Source: an uncultured Bacteroidota bacterium (GTDB taxonomy: Bacteria > Bacteroidota > Bacteroidia > Flavobacteriales > Flavobacteriaceae). From it: a stretch of 41,545 nt of DNA. Positions 13,765 through 23,135 of this stretch are shown here, piece by piece. Below the pieces are notes generated by a model. That model did no database searches. It was not told where the DNA came from and worked only from the letters and a program-made list of their open reading frames with translations. Made by a program: the position numbers and the translations under genes. The stretch lies in contig CACAZM010000015.1 in NCBI GenBank assembly GCA_902536935.1, forward strand, positions 1 to 41,545. The letters run 5' to 3'. Each line of letters starts with the position of its first letter. Position 1 is the stretch's first letter.

Positions 13765-16700
13765 ATGGCAAAGACCACCAATTCATCCGAAAAAGAATTT
13801 CTATTTTCTTCATGGGCGATTCGCAATAGCAACACCATGTACGTTTTTATGGCTGTGTTATTGTTTTTAGGGCTGTCGGCATATTTGACCATGCCCCGTG
13901 AAAACTTTCCTGAGATTAGCGAAACTAATATCTACATCAGCACCCCTTACCCTGGCAATACCGCGGAAGACATCGAGCGTTTTGTTACCGACCCATTGGA
14001 AGAGGCGGTAAAGGGAGTGAGCAATTTGGTCGAAATCACCTCCACTTCACAAGACGATTATTCAATGGTTGTTTTGGAGTTTGACGAGGACATCAATGTC
14101 GATCTCGCCAAACAAAAAGTCAAAGACGAAGTTGATGCAGTGGTTTCTAGTGAAGATTGGCCGACCTTTAACAATGCCAAACTTGAACCTAATGTATTTG
14201 ATCTCAATTTTGTTGAAGAGTTTCCAATCGTAAATGTCACCCTAGAGGGCGATTACACTTTAGATGCGCTAAACTATTATGCAGAACTATTAGAAGAGCG
14301 CATCGAGCGTCTCGATCAAATCAAAGAGGTCGATATCCGCGGAACGCAAGAAAGAGAGATTGAGGTGGCCGTTGATATTCATAAAATGATGGCGTCAAAA
14401 GTGAGCTTTGGAGATGTCATCCAAGCGATTCGAAACGAAAATTCGACAGTATCAGCAGGTAGTATTATCGCCAACGGACAACGTCGCAATATCCGTGTAA
14501 TCGGAGAAATCCAAGACCCCTCAGACTTGGGTGAGTTTGTGGTTAAAAACGAGGGTGGAGCGATTTACCTGAAAGACATTTCCACTATTCGATTTAAAGA
14601 TATGGACGCCACTACTTATGCTCGTGACTTCGGTCAATCGGTTGTGATGCTGGATGTCAAAAAAAGAGGTGGGAAAAACCTAATTCAAGCTGCTGAAGCC
14701 ATACGAGAAATTGTAGATGAGGCCCGCAAAAACATCATTCCACAAAACATTGCTATAACAATTTCCAATGATACCTCTGCCATCACCATTAATCAAGTTA
14801 ATGATCTGATCAACAACATCTTATTTGGTGTTCTTTTGGTGGTAACCGTACTTACTTTTTTCCTTGGATTTCGAAATGCTTTATTTGTTGGTTTTGCCAT
14901 TCCGATGTCGATGTTTATTTCCTTTTTTATCCTTCAATCCCTGGGCTATACCATGAATACCATGGTCCTATTTGCCTTGGTAATGGGATTAGGAATGTTG
15001 GTCGATAATGGAATTGTGGTAGTTGAGAATGTGTATCGACTCATTGAAAAGGAAGGTATGCCTCGTTTGGAAGCTGCCAAAAAAGGAGTAAGTGAAATTG
15101 CCTTCCCAATTATAATTTCAACGGCAACAACTGTAGCTGCTTTTGTGCCTTTGGGCTTTTGGCCAGGCATCATGGGACAATTTATGATTTACTTCCCGAT
15201 TACGCTGTCTGTTGTTTTGGGCTCCTCTTTGATTGTAGCAATCTTTTTCAATTCGGTATTGGTTTCGCAGTTTATGGATGTTGACGAAAAAAACCTTTCA
15301 CGCAAAAAACTGATCCGATTGACACTTCTTCTCGGAGGGCTCGGGTTGCTCATTCTCTTTGTTAGCAGTTCAATTCGCGGTCTTGGCTCTTTACTAATCT
15401 TCATCACTATTTTATTTTGGGCTTATAAGTATCGGATCCAAGACTTGGCAAACCGCTTTAGAACTCGTTTTTTGGTATGGTTAGAAATTCGTTATGAAAG
15501 GTTCTTACGCTTTGCTATGCGTGGTCGTCGTGCATATGCATTTGTTTTTGGAACAGTTTTTTTGCTGATATTTTCTTTTGTGCTCGTGGGTATATCACAG
15601 CCAAAAGTTGAATTTTTTCCAGACAACCAGCCAACCCAAATTATTGTCTACATCGAATATCCGCAAGGAACGGATATCGCCAGAACGGATCAAATGACCA
15701 AGTCGATTGAAGAAGTAGTCATCAAAACCGTCAACGATCCAAAGTATATGGACGAGGAGTATAATTTTATGGTTGAATCTTTGGTTTCTCAAGTCGGTGC
15801 AGGAGCTGGAAATCCACAGACCGAAGGTGGATCAGAAGCAGAAATGCCACATCGTGGAAAAATCACGGCAACCATGCGAGAATTTAAATTCCGTCGTGGT
15901 TTGTCGAGTGAAGATCTGCGAAGAGAAGTCCAACAGGCCCTAGCAGGCATCTTTGCAGGAGTTTCCATTTCGGTTGAAAAAGACCAAGCTGGTCCACCCC
16001 TTGGCTATCCGATAAATATTGAGATTGTTGGAGACGATTATGGGGAATTGATTGAAGTTGGGGAACGGATGCGAAACTTTATCATCGATATGAACATCCC
16101 CGGGATTGAGGAACTTAAAGTCGATGTCAATCGCAACAAACCCGGTATGCAAATTGCTGTTGATCGTCAAAAAGCAGGAGAATTGGGTGTCAGTGCTGGA
16201 CAAGTTGGGTTTCAACTACGACAGTCTTTGTTTGGAGAAAAAGCAGGTGTTTATAAAAAAGATGGGGAGGACTACAACATCAATGTGCGTTTTCAAGAAG
16301 ATGATCGTTACAGCGAATCCGCTCTTTTTAATCAGTATATCACCTTTCGTGATATGGCATCGGGACAGATAAAATCGATTCCTGTTGCAGCAGTTACCAG
16401 TCGTAAAAACACATCTGGATATAGTGCAATCAAACACCGTAATCTCGAACGGGTTGTCACTGTTTACTCGGCCATCCTCCCAGGCTACAATGCAGCAGAA
16501 ATCGTCAATCAAATCAAAACTCAAATCGAGGCTTTTCAATTGCCTGCTAACTTGCGCTATCGCTTTACAGGGGAAATCGAGGAACAAGAAGAAAACATGG
16601 CCTTTTTATCCAGTGCTTTGCTTTATGCGCTGTTTTTGATTTTGGTCTTACTCGTCCTGCAATTCAACTCGGTAAGTAAACCCTTTATCATCTTGTTTTC

Positions 16701-17205
16701 AATCTTTATGAGTTTCACAGGAGTCTTTCTCGGTTTGGTTGTTTTCAACATGACTTTTGTCATCATCATGACCATGATGGGGATTATCTCTTTAGCGGGA
16801 ATTGTAGTCAACAACAGTGTGGTGCTTTTGGATTACACTCAACTTTTGCTCGACCGAAGACGTGACAAGCACGGACTCGAATATGATTATCATTTGGAGC
16901 GATCTGAAATTTTTGATGCGATTGTCAATGGAGGAAAAGCGCGTTTACGCCCAGTCTTGCTAACTGCCATCACAACGGTACTAGGATTAATCCCATTGGC
17001 GATTGGACTCAACATCAATTTCTTTTCGTTATTCGCAACGGGTGATCCGCAGATATATATCGGAGGAGATAATGTGATTTTTTGGGGGCCTCTTGCATGG
17101 ACCGTCATATTTGGGTTGACTTTCGCAACATTCTTGACATTGGTAATCGTCCCCGTTGCTTTTTATCTCAGCAAAAGGGCTGCCATACGGTTCAATAAAA
17201 ATTAA
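13765..17205 (+). CDS. RND-family efflux permease (AcrB-like), enlarged
   Basis: This 1146-residue inner-membrane proton-driven pump is the engine of the operon's tripartite system. The first helix (about residues 24-42) is followed by PRENFPEISETNIYIST and the porter repeats, which recur in the second half. TM4 carries GLGMLVDNGIVVVEN, with Asp414 followed by Asn415 where AcrB has an Asp pair. The protein is about 100 residues longer than AcrB. Part of the surplus is a hydrophobic pair at about residues 515-555, between the two halves, which looks like two extra helices. The substrate cannot be told; the family exports drugs, dyes, bile salts or solvents. Confidence 0.93.
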   Translation: MAKTTNSSEKEFLFSSWAIRNSNTMYVFMAVLLFLGLSAYLTMPRENFPEISETNIYISTPYPGNTAEDIERFVTDPLEEAVKGVSNLVEITSTSQDDYSMVVLEFDEDINVDLAKQKVKDEVDAVVSSEDWPTFNNAKLEPNVFDLNFVEEFPIVNVTLEGDYTLDALNYYAELLEERIERLDQIKEVDIRGTQEREIEVAVDIHKMMASKVSFGDVIQAIRNENSTVSAGSIIANGQRRNIRVIGEIQDPSDLGEFVVKNEGGAIYLKDISTIRFKDMDATTYARDFGQSVVMLDVKKRGGKNLIQAAEAIREIVDEARKNIIPQNIAITISNDTSAITINQVNDLINNILFGVLLVVTVLTFFLGFRNALFVGFAIPMSMFISFFILQSLGYTMNTMVLFALVMGLGMLVDNGIVVVENVYRLIEKEGMPRLEAAKKGVSEIAFPIIISTATTVAAFVPLGFWPGIMGQFMIYFPITLSVVLGSSLIVAIFFNSVLVSQFMDVDEKNLSRKKLIRLTLLLGGLGLLILFVSSSIRGLGSLLIFITILFWAYKYRIQDLANRFRTRFLVWLEIRYERFLRFAMRGRRAYAFVFGTVFLLIFSFVLVGISQPKVEFFPDNQPTQIIVYIEYPQGTDIARTDQMTKSIEEVVIKTVNDPKYMDEEYNFMVESLVSQVGAGAGNPQTEGGSEAEMPHRGKITATMREFKFRRGLSSEDLRREVQQALAGIFAGVSISVEKDQAGPPLGYPINIEIVGDDYGELIEVGERMRNFIIDMNIPGIEELKVDVNRNKPGMQIAVDRQKAGELGVSAGQVGFQLRQSLFGEKAGVYKKDGEDYNINVRFQEDDRYSESALFNQYITFRDMASGQIKSIPVAAVTSRKNTSGYSAIKHRNLERVVTVYSAILPGYNAAEIVNQIKTQIEAFQLPANLRYRFTGEIEEQEENMAFLSSALLYALFLILVLLVLQFNSVSKPFIILFSIFMSFTGVFLGLVVFNMTFVIIMTMMGIISLAGIVVNNSVVLLDYTQLLLDRRRDKHGLEYDYHLERSEIFDAIVNGGKARLRPVLLTAITTVLGLIPLAIGLNINFFSLFATGDPQIYIGGDNVIFWGPLAWTVIFGLTFATFLTLVIVPVAFYLSKRAAIRFNKN

Positions 17206-17538
17206 GGTAAACTAGAAGAGGCGGTACGCTCAGAAGTATTCCAATAAATTACGTCTTGCACCTTGTTGTTGGCAAACTCAACTTCAACCAATTGCTCATC
17301 GGTCCAAAAAAACCATGTGCCAGCTTTGATGCCATTAGCATAGTTTCCAACAGCGATTTTGTTACCATCTTCATCGAAAGATTCCCAAACGCCATCGAGC
17401 TTATTACGGAGAATATGACCTTGTTGGGCAAACTCTCCATTGGCGTGAAATTGGGTGAGTTTAATCTGTTGAGGGGAGGTCGTGCGTTCTACCTTTGTAG
17501 TCTGACCATACGAAAATTAAAATCATCTGTGCTTTCAT
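17202..17538 (-). pseudogene. Broken MORN/YwqK-like secreted protein gene
   Basis: The minus-strand frame from 17516 to the stop at 17202-17204 encodes about 104 residues with MORN-type repeats: KLDGVWESFDEDGNKIAVGN, then YANGIKAGTWFFWTDEQLVE. The frame starts with FSYGQTT, which looks like the end of a signal peptide, but a stop codon precedes it and no start codon is available. An ATG at 17538 opens another frame (MKAQMILIF) that soon ends. A frameshift near 17514-17520 plus loss of part of the signal peptide explains this. Its end overlaps the RND stop by 4 bases. The rest of the 491-base gap to aspS holds only the aspS promoter candidate. Confidence 0.6.
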
Positions 17539-17674
17539 ATCTATTGTCTTTTGGGATTGATTGTTCAAAGGTGCTAAAAATTTACATTCTCTTAACATTA
17601 ACCATTTAATGCGTTGATTTTGTGTTTGTTGTGTTTTTATTTTAAAATATACAACTGCTCTCTCAAAAACCCCT

Positions 17675-17682
17675 TATTTTTG
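17675..17682 (+). promoter_or_regulatory. Candidate -7 element for aspS
   Basis: TATTTTTG fits TAnnTTTG and ends 14 bases before the aspS ATG. No TTG is seen at the usual distance. Confidence 0.4.
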
Positions 17683-17696
17683 CACAAATCACTTCC

Positions 17697-19445
17697 ATGC
17701 ACAGGAGTCACACATGCGGCGCATTGCGCCAATCCGATGTAAACAAGGACGTTCAACTCGCTGGTTGGGTACAGCGTATCCGCGACAAGGGATTTGTACT
17801 TTGGATTGACCTTCGTGACCGCTATGGCGTAACACAACTGGTTTTGGATGAAGGGCGGTGTGATGCCACCCTCATTGCGCAAGCCAAGACACTAGGTAGA
17901 GAGTTTGTCGTACAAGTACACGGTCGTGTGATTGAAAGGGAGGCCAAAAATTCCGCAATCCCCACTGGCGACGTCGAGGTTTTGGTCAAAGAACTCAGCA
18001 TCCTCAACCCAGCCGAAGTTCCGCCTTTCACTTTGGAAGATGAAACCGATGGTGGCGATGACCTCCGCATGAAATATCGGTATCTAGATATCCGTCGCAA
18101 CCCGATCAAAGACAAACTTTTGTTTCGCAACAAGGTGGCGCAAATGATTCGTAACTATTTATCATCTCAAGATTTTGCAGAAATCGAAACCCCTTACCTT
18201 ATTAAATCAACCCCTGAAGGAGCACGTGATTTTGTCGTACCGTCTCGCATGAATCCAGGTCAATTCTATGCCCTGCCACAGTCCCCACAAACCTTTAAGC
18301 AATTGCTAATGGTTGGCGGAATGGATCGCTACTTTCAGATTGTGAAATGTTTTCGAGATGAGGATCTCCGTGCCGATCGCCAACCTGAGTTTACCCAGAT
18401 CGACTGTGAAATGGCTTTTGTGGAGCAAGACGATATTTTAGCCGTTTTTGAAGGGCTTTTACAACAGTTATTAGAAGAAATCCACGGAATCACCCCCGCT
18501 GCTTTCCCACGGATTACCTACGCTGAGGCCCTCGCAACTTATGGGTCAGACAAACCGGATATTCGGTTTGGAATGCATCTCGCTGGGCTCAATTCACTTG
18601 CACAAGGCAAGGGCTTTCAGGTCTTTGACCAGCAAGAATGGGTTGGCGGTTTTGCTGTTGATGGTGGTGAAGCAATGAGTCGTAAAAATATCGATCATTG
18701 GATTGAATGGGTTAAGCGACCCCAGATTGGAGCCAAAGGAATGGTTTGGGTCAAGTGCAATGCGGATGGGAGTTATAAGTCGTCCGTTGATAAATTTTAC
18801 AGTCAAGAAGATTTGGCTACATGGGCATCTGCTTGTCAAGCTAAAGCTGGGGATATTATCCTCGTACTTTCTGGCGGAAAAGCACAAACACAATCCCAGC
18901 TTGGTGAGCTTCGTCTCGCAATAGCTGAGAAAATGGGTCTTCGCGATCCAAAGGTTTTTGCACCACTATGGGTGGTTGACTTTCCGCTGTTTGAACAAGT
19001 AGAAGGCGATGATCATTTTCATGCCATGCACCACCCCTTTACCGCACCAAAACCAGAGCAAGTCGCACAACTCGATAGCTCTCCAGAAACCGTATTTGCC
19101 AATGCCTATGACTTGGTACTTAACGGCAATGAAATTGGAGGTGGATCGATTCGTATTCACGATCGTGAAATCCAAGAAAAAATGTTTTACCTTCTCGGAT
19201 TTAGTAAACAAGAAGCTGAAGAACAATTTGGATTTTTAATGGATGCATTCCGCTATGGAGCCCCGCCACATGGTGGGATTGCCCTAGGGTTTGACCGGTT
19301 GGTCGCCGTATTGGACGGTCAAGAGTCAATCCGTGACTATATTGCTTTTCCAAAAAACAACAGCGGAAGAGATGTGATGATCGATGCGCCAGCCCCTTTG
19401 GATGACGACCAACTCAATGAACTTTCTCTACAATCCAAGGCATGA
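17697..19445 (+). CDS. aspS: Aspartyl-tRNA synthetase
   Basis: This 582-residue class IIb synthetase charges tRNA-Asp. It has an N-terminal OB-fold anticodon-binding domain ([20 protein letters not shown], then [12 protein letters not shown]), the class II motif 2 ([19 protein letters not shown]), a bacterial insertion domain in the middle, and motif 3 ([11 protein letters not shown]) near the C terminus. The length fits the bacterial type. The flavobacterial start MHRSHTCG is well placed. Its stop overlaps the start of a small membrane protein gene by 4 bases. Confidence 0.97.
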   Translation: MHRSHTCGALRQSDVNKDVQLAGWVQRIRDKGFVLWIDLRDRYGVTQLVLDEGRCDATLIAQAKTLGREFVVQVHGRVIEREAKNSAIPTGDVEVLVKELSILNPAEVPPFTLEDETDGGDDLRMKYRYLDIRRNPIKDKLLFRNKVAQMIRNYLSSQDFAEIETPYLIKSTPEGARDFVVPSRMNPGQFYALPQSPQTFKQLLMVGGMDRYFQIVKCFRDEDLRADRQPEFTQIDCEMAFVEQDDILAVFEGLLQQLLEEIHGITPAAFPRITYAEALATYGSDKPDIRFGMHLAGLNSLAQGKGFQVFDQQEWVGGFAVDGGEAMSRKNIDHWIEWVKRPQIGAKGMVWVKCNADGSYKSSVDKFYSQEDLATWASACQAKAGDIILVLSGGKAQTQSQLGELRLAIAEKMGLRDPKVFAPLWVVDFPLFEQVEGDDHFHAMHHPFTAPKPEQVAQLDSSPETVFANAYDLVLNGNEIGGGSIRIHDREIQEKMFYLLGFSKQEAEEQFGFLMDAFRYGAPPHGGIALGFDRLVAVLDGQESIRDYIAFPKNNSGRDVMIDAPAPLDDDQLNELSLQSKA

Positions 19446-19708
19446 GAAGAATTCTTCAAATCTTATTTACCATCATTCTCTTGGCTCTTATTACTGGTTT
19501 TATTATAAAATCAAATCAAGCTGTGCTTGGAGACCGTATCATCGGGGTAACGATTTTGTTTACGGCTTTTATTTTTATGCCGCTTTTTATCTATCATCGA
19601 TGGAAAGACAAAAAATTATCCGACTACACGCTCACCGCGGAGAACTTCGAAAAAATGAGGGAAACTGGAAAAAAACCAAATCAAACTAAAGAAAAACGCT
19701 CTGCTTGA
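19442..19708 (+). CDS. Small two-helix membrane protein
   Basis: This 88-residue protein of unknown function has two hydrophobic segments (about residues 4-24 and 34-52) and a basic, Lys-rich C-terminal tail ending [12 protein letters not shown]. The ATGA overlap with aspS shows translational coupling. It is probably an inner-membrane protein with a cytoplasmic tail. Confidence 0.75.
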   Translation: MRRILQILFTIILLALITGFIIKSNQAVLGDRIIGVTILFTAFIFMPLFIYHRWKDKKLSDYTLTAENFEKMRETGKKPNQTKEKRSA

Positions 19709-19746
19709 TATATTAATGTTATATTCGCCCTTTAATTTTTTATTAC

Positions 19747-19941
19747 ATGACTGGAACAGTTAAATTTTTTAATGGATCTAAAGGTTTTGGATTCATTACC
19801 AATGATGAAACGGGCGAAGATATCTTCGTTCATGTAACTTCTCTTGATGGAATCAACCTGAACGAAGGAGACAAAGTATCGTATAACGAGGGTGAAGGTA
19901 GAAAAGGCAAAATGGCTACTGATATCGAACTCCTTGACTAA
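19747..19941 (+). CDS. Cold-shock domain protein
   Basis: This 64-residue CspA-type single-stranded nucleic acid-binding protein has RNP1 KGFGFI (residues 13-18) and RNP2 DIFVHV (about 25-30) in a standard cold-shock beta barrel. Members act as RNA chaperones. It starts with MTGTVKFFN, the normal family start, and is followed by a strong terminator. It may be expressed separately from aspS. Confidence 0.95.
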   Translation: MTGTVKFFNGSKGFGFITNDETGEDIFVHVTSLDGINLNEGDKVSYNEGEGRKGKMATDIELLD

Positions 19942-19963
19942 TTGTATTTTATTTTGATTACAT

Positions 19964-19989
19964 AAAAAGCCCTTTTTAGGGCTTTTTTT
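19964..19989. terminator. Intrinsic terminator between csp and tadA
   Basis: AAAAAGCCC, a short T-rich loop, then GGGC and seven T. The flanking A and T runs let it work in both directions, serving the cold-shock gene and the convergent tadA. Confidence 0.8.
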
Positions 19990-20431
19990 ATGCGCGCTTT
20001 TGTTTAAAAAATGTCTGTAGAATCTGATATGCCTCCATTTCACATACCCCTGAGCTGACTTTGGTTTTGGGATGCAAAGGGGTTTGGTGAGACCGATATC
20101 CCCTTTTTTCGTCTGATGCTCCGAAAACCAATCTCCCGAGTTGACTCCAGTACAAGGCGCCTGCACACATACTGCAGGGTTCAAGTGTGACGTATAGCGT
20201 ACAATCTTTGAGATATTTCCCACCGATATAATTTGCTGCAGCTGTAATGGCTTGCATTTCGGCGTGAGCGGTTACATCGGTTAGCGTTTCGGTCAGATTG
20301 TGTCCTCTCGCAATAATCTGACCATGTGCAACCACCACAACGCCAACGGGCACCTCTCCCTTTTCAAGAGCGAGTTGGGCCTCAAGCAATGCCTTTTTCA
20401 TAAAATGCTCATCAGACAATGGATCGATCAT
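19988..20431 (-). CDS. tadA: tRNA-specific adenosine deaminase TadA
   Basis: This 147-residue zinc enzyme deaminates the wobble adenosine of tRNA-Arg(ACG) to inosine. The active site is HAEMQA (His56 and Glu58) with PCSMC (Cys86 and Cys89). I chose the ATG at 20431 over an upstream GTG because it gives the family start MIDPLSDEHFMKKAL and forms a TGATG junction with the stop of dgt, a coupling signal. The stop codon lies in the terminator region shared with the cold-shock gene. Confidence 0.93.
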   Translation of the reverse strand: MIDPLSDEHFMKKALLEAQLALEKGEVPVGVVVVAHGQIIARGHNLTETLTDVTAHAEMQAITAAANYIGGKYLKDCTLYVTLEPCSMCAGALYWSQLGRLVFGASDEKRGYRSHQTPLHPKTKVSSGVCEMEAYQILQTFFKQKRA

Positions 20432-21750
20432 CAGCTCATTTTTTTGTGCCACAATAGGGCTTGTCCGTCTGTGAGTCCCGCAACAAAACAGCTTGTTTGT
20501 AGAAGTTGTTGATAGCGATCCTCGGGTGAAAAACGAATGGTTTCAGGCAAAAGGTTTAGAGCCAATCGATCGAGAGCAGTGGTCTTTTGAGCTGACTGTC
20601 TAATCACGGCATGGCTCAATACCTCCAAAATATGATGAATCGCACGGTATCCTTTCACTTCCTTTTCGATCACCTCCTCGGAGCGATAAATTTTCTCCTT
20701 ACTCAATTTGATAATATCTTCAACCTGAGCGGTATATTTGCATTTTTTGAGAAGGGCATACGGAAACTCCCCTGCCAAAATCTCCTCTTCATGTTCCATA
20801 AAAATGCGCGTGGCATCCTCGATTAGCACGCCAATCGAAAGGGCGCGTAGATAGGCAAGGCGGTCTGTGGTGGTTTGAAGCTGCTTGTACTTGTCCGTAT
20901 CGATATGGTCTTTCACCAATTTGATAAGGTACTCCAAAGCGTAGGACTCTGGAATCCAGCCCAAGTTGATACCATCTTCAAAATCGATAAGGGTGTAACA
21001 GATATCATCTGCTGCTTCGACCAAAAAGGCAAGTGGATGGCGATGAAAGGTGTTTTGAGGGCCTTGCAATCCTAATTCATTGGCAACTTCGGAAAAGAAA
21101 GCAGACTGTGCTTGAAAAAATCCAAATTTTTTATCGCTAACTTTTTTAGTGGGTTGAATCGGAATCGATGCTTTTGGGTATTTGGTAAAGGTGCCAAGTG
21201 TCGCATAGCTGAGGCGAAGGCCACCCGGAACACCCTCCCGATCTTCAGTAACGATACGAAAACCATTGGCATTTCCTTCAAAGCGAATCAGGTCTTGTTG
21301 TTGTGATTCTGTAAGGGTACTGATCAAAGCTGCGCCAGCTCCAGAAGTAAAAAAATCGCCGATGGCTTGTTCGCCCGAATGTCCAAAAGGGGGGTTGCCA
21401 ATGTCATGTGCCAGACAAGCCGCTGCAACGATGGTTCCAAAATCATGTGGCTGATAGCCATGGGTCACTGCCAAAGCGGGGTGTTTTTGGATTACGGCAT
21501 TCCCCACTGCCCTTCCCAAACTCCGACCGACAACCGATACTTCCAAACTATGTGTAAGTCGGGTGTGGACAAAACCAGACTGTGAAAAGGGAATGACTTG
21601 GGTTTTGTCTTGTAGATGCCGAAAGGCCGAAGAGAAAATAATCCGGTCGTAGTCCACCTCAAACCCACTTCTCAAATGGTTTTGATCTGTGCGCAAACGT
21701 TTTTTAGTGTCTCCTGATCTTTTAAGTGAAAGTAAGCTTTCCCAACTCAT
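20431..21750 (-). CDS. dgt: dGTP triphosphohydrolase (Dgt-like HD protein)
   Basis: This 439-residue HD-domain enzyme hydrolyses dGTP to deoxyguanosine and triphosphate, helping set dNTP pools. The metal ligands are visible: HTRLTHSLEV (His of the first motif), CLAHDIGNPPFGHSGE (HD motif), and a later Asp in DICYTLIDFEDG. The start MSWESLLSLKRSGD with RTDQNHLRSGFEVDYDRIIF is typical of the family. It is followed directly by tadA through a one-base overlap. Confidence 0.93.
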   Translation of the reverse strand: MSWESLLSLKRSGDTKKRLRTDQNHLRSGFEVDYDRIIFSSAFRHLQDKTQVIPFSQSGFVHTRLTHSLEVSVVGRSLGRAVGNAVIQKHPALAVTHGYQPHDFGTIVAAACLAHDIGNPPFGHSGEQAIGDFFTSGAGAALISTLTESQQQDLIRFEGNANGFRIVTEDREGVPGGLRLSYATLGTFTKYPKASIPIQPTKKVSDKKFGFFQAQSAFFSEVANELGLQGPQNTFHRHPLAFLVEAADDICYTLIDFEDGINLGWIPESYALEYLIKLVKDHIDTDKYKQLQTTTDRLAYLRALSIGVLIEDATRIFMEHEEEILAGEFPYALLKKCKYTAQVEDIIKLSKEKIYRSEEVIEKEVKGYRAIHHILEVLSHAVIRQSAQKTTALDRLALNLLPETIRFSPEDRYQQLLQTSCFVAGLTDGQALLWHKKMS

Positions 21751-21874
21751 AATTTTTTGTGGAATTTGATTACAATAAATAACATTGTTGAAAACTAATT
21801 TTAAGTTAAAGTAATCTTTGTTTTAGCATAACATAAAGTTAATATTTAAAATTCATTTTTGAATAAAATTATTA

Positions 21875-23080
21875 ATGATGAAAAAAGTTGTTAGTGCAAT
21901 ATTATTGGTTACAATCTCTTTTACTTATACAACAGCTCAACAAGGAGTAAATGAGATCTCGTTTGGAAAGGGACTTTTAAATTATGTATCAAGTGACAGT
22001 ACATTTAGCATTAAGTTTGCTCCTCGTTTTCAATCTCGTTTTAACACCATTTGGTCACACAGTGGCAGTGAATACGGAAAGGCTGAAAGTCAGTTTTTGG
22101 TTCGTCGAGCAAGACTAAAATTTAGTGGTTGGGCATATTCTACAAATCTGAAATACAAAATTGAGATTGGTTTGTCCAATAAAGATTTAGGCGGTGCAAA
22201 CGCCTACACCAATAATGCTCCTAAGCAACTTCTCGATGCAGTTTTAATGTGGCAGTTTGCACCAAACTGGGAATTGTGGGCAGGTCAAACAAAGCTGCCT
22301 GGAAATGTTGAGCGAGTAGTCTCTTCTTCAAGCTTACAATTCATTGATCGGTCGATATTAAATAGTAAATTTAATATAGATCGAGATACAGGACTACAAT
22401 TAAGACACAAATCTCTTTGGGGTTCAAAATTCGTTAGTAGAGAAAAACTAGCCATTTCTCAAGGAGAAGGCAGAAATATTACAACTGGAAATCTTGGGGG
22501 TCTTCAATATACTGCTCGAATTGAGCTTATCCCTTTTGGCGAGTTTACAAAAAAAGGAGACTACTTTGAATCGGACTTGAAAAGAGAGCAAACTCCAAAA
22601 CTAATGTTAGGATATACATACAATTTCAATAACGATGCTGTCAAAACACGTTCTGGATTGGGGTCGTATATGAATACTGCCAATGGATTTTTTCAAACGG
22701 ATATTACAACAACTTTTACTGATCTTGTCTTTAAATATAACGGTTGGTCTGTGTTAGCTGAAATTGCAGAAAGAAATGCGGAAAATGCCATTGCAGAAAA
22801 TGAGGACGGAACAGCTACTGGTGATATCGTACATATTGGTCGTGCAATCAATTCACAAATTGGATACCTTTTTGAGAATAATTTTGAAATTGCTGCAAGG
22901 TTTTCTACCATTACATACGATGATGTCGTGGGAATTGTCAATCCTGAACAGTACACTTTAGGGGTTTCAAAGTATTTGTCTGGACACAAACTAAAAATAC
23001 AGGCTGATATTACCAAATCTCTAATAAACGGTCTAGACGATGAGGTGATCTTTCGCTCTGGCTTTGAGCTTCACTTCTAA
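21875..23080 (+). CDS. OprO/OprP-type phosphate-selective porin
   Basis: This 401-residue outer-membrane protein has a signal peptide (MMKKVVSAILLVTISFTYTT, then AQQG) and a beta-barrel pattern of alternating strands ending FRSGFELHF, with the C-terminal Phe needed for barrel insertion. KIEIGLSNKDLGGANAYTNN and FAPNWELWAGQTKLPG fit the OprO/P family. It lies 55 bases upstream of a phosphate transporter on the same strand, which supports a role in phosphate entry. A weak promoter with a one-base-off -7 (near 21812-21820) may precede it. Confidence 0.85.
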   Translation: MMKKVVSAILLVTISFTYTTAQQGVNEISFGKGLLNYVSSDSTFSIKFAPRFQSRFNTIWSHSGSEYGKAESQFLVRRARLKFSGWAYSTNLKYKIEIGLSNKDLGGANAYTNNAPKQLLDAVLMWQFAPNWELWAGQTKLPGNVERVVSSSSLQFIDRSILNSKFNIDRDTGLQLRHKSLWGSKFVSREKLAISQGEGRNITTGNLGGLQYTARIELIPFGEFTKKGDYFESDLKREQTPKLMLGYTYNFNNDAVKTRSGLGSYMNTANGFFQTDITTTFTDLVFKYNGWSVLAEIAERNAENAIAENEDGTATGDIVHIGRAINSQIGYLFENNFEIAARFSTITYDDVVGIVNPEQYTLGVSKYLSGHKLKIQADITKSLINGLDDEVIFRSGFELHF

Positions 23081-23135
23081 GTAGAATGTCTTTATTTGAA
23101 TTATGAAAATTAACATTACATTTAAAAATTAAATT

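Noticed and set aside
16216-16587. 123-codon minus-strand frame opposite the RND permease
   Set aside because: It is antisense to a well-conserved coding region with no family signal of its own.
17256-17609. 117-codon plus-strand frame between the efflux operon and aspS
   Set aside because: It is the opposite strand of the MORN-type pseudogene; the repeat pattern is only sensible on the minus strand.
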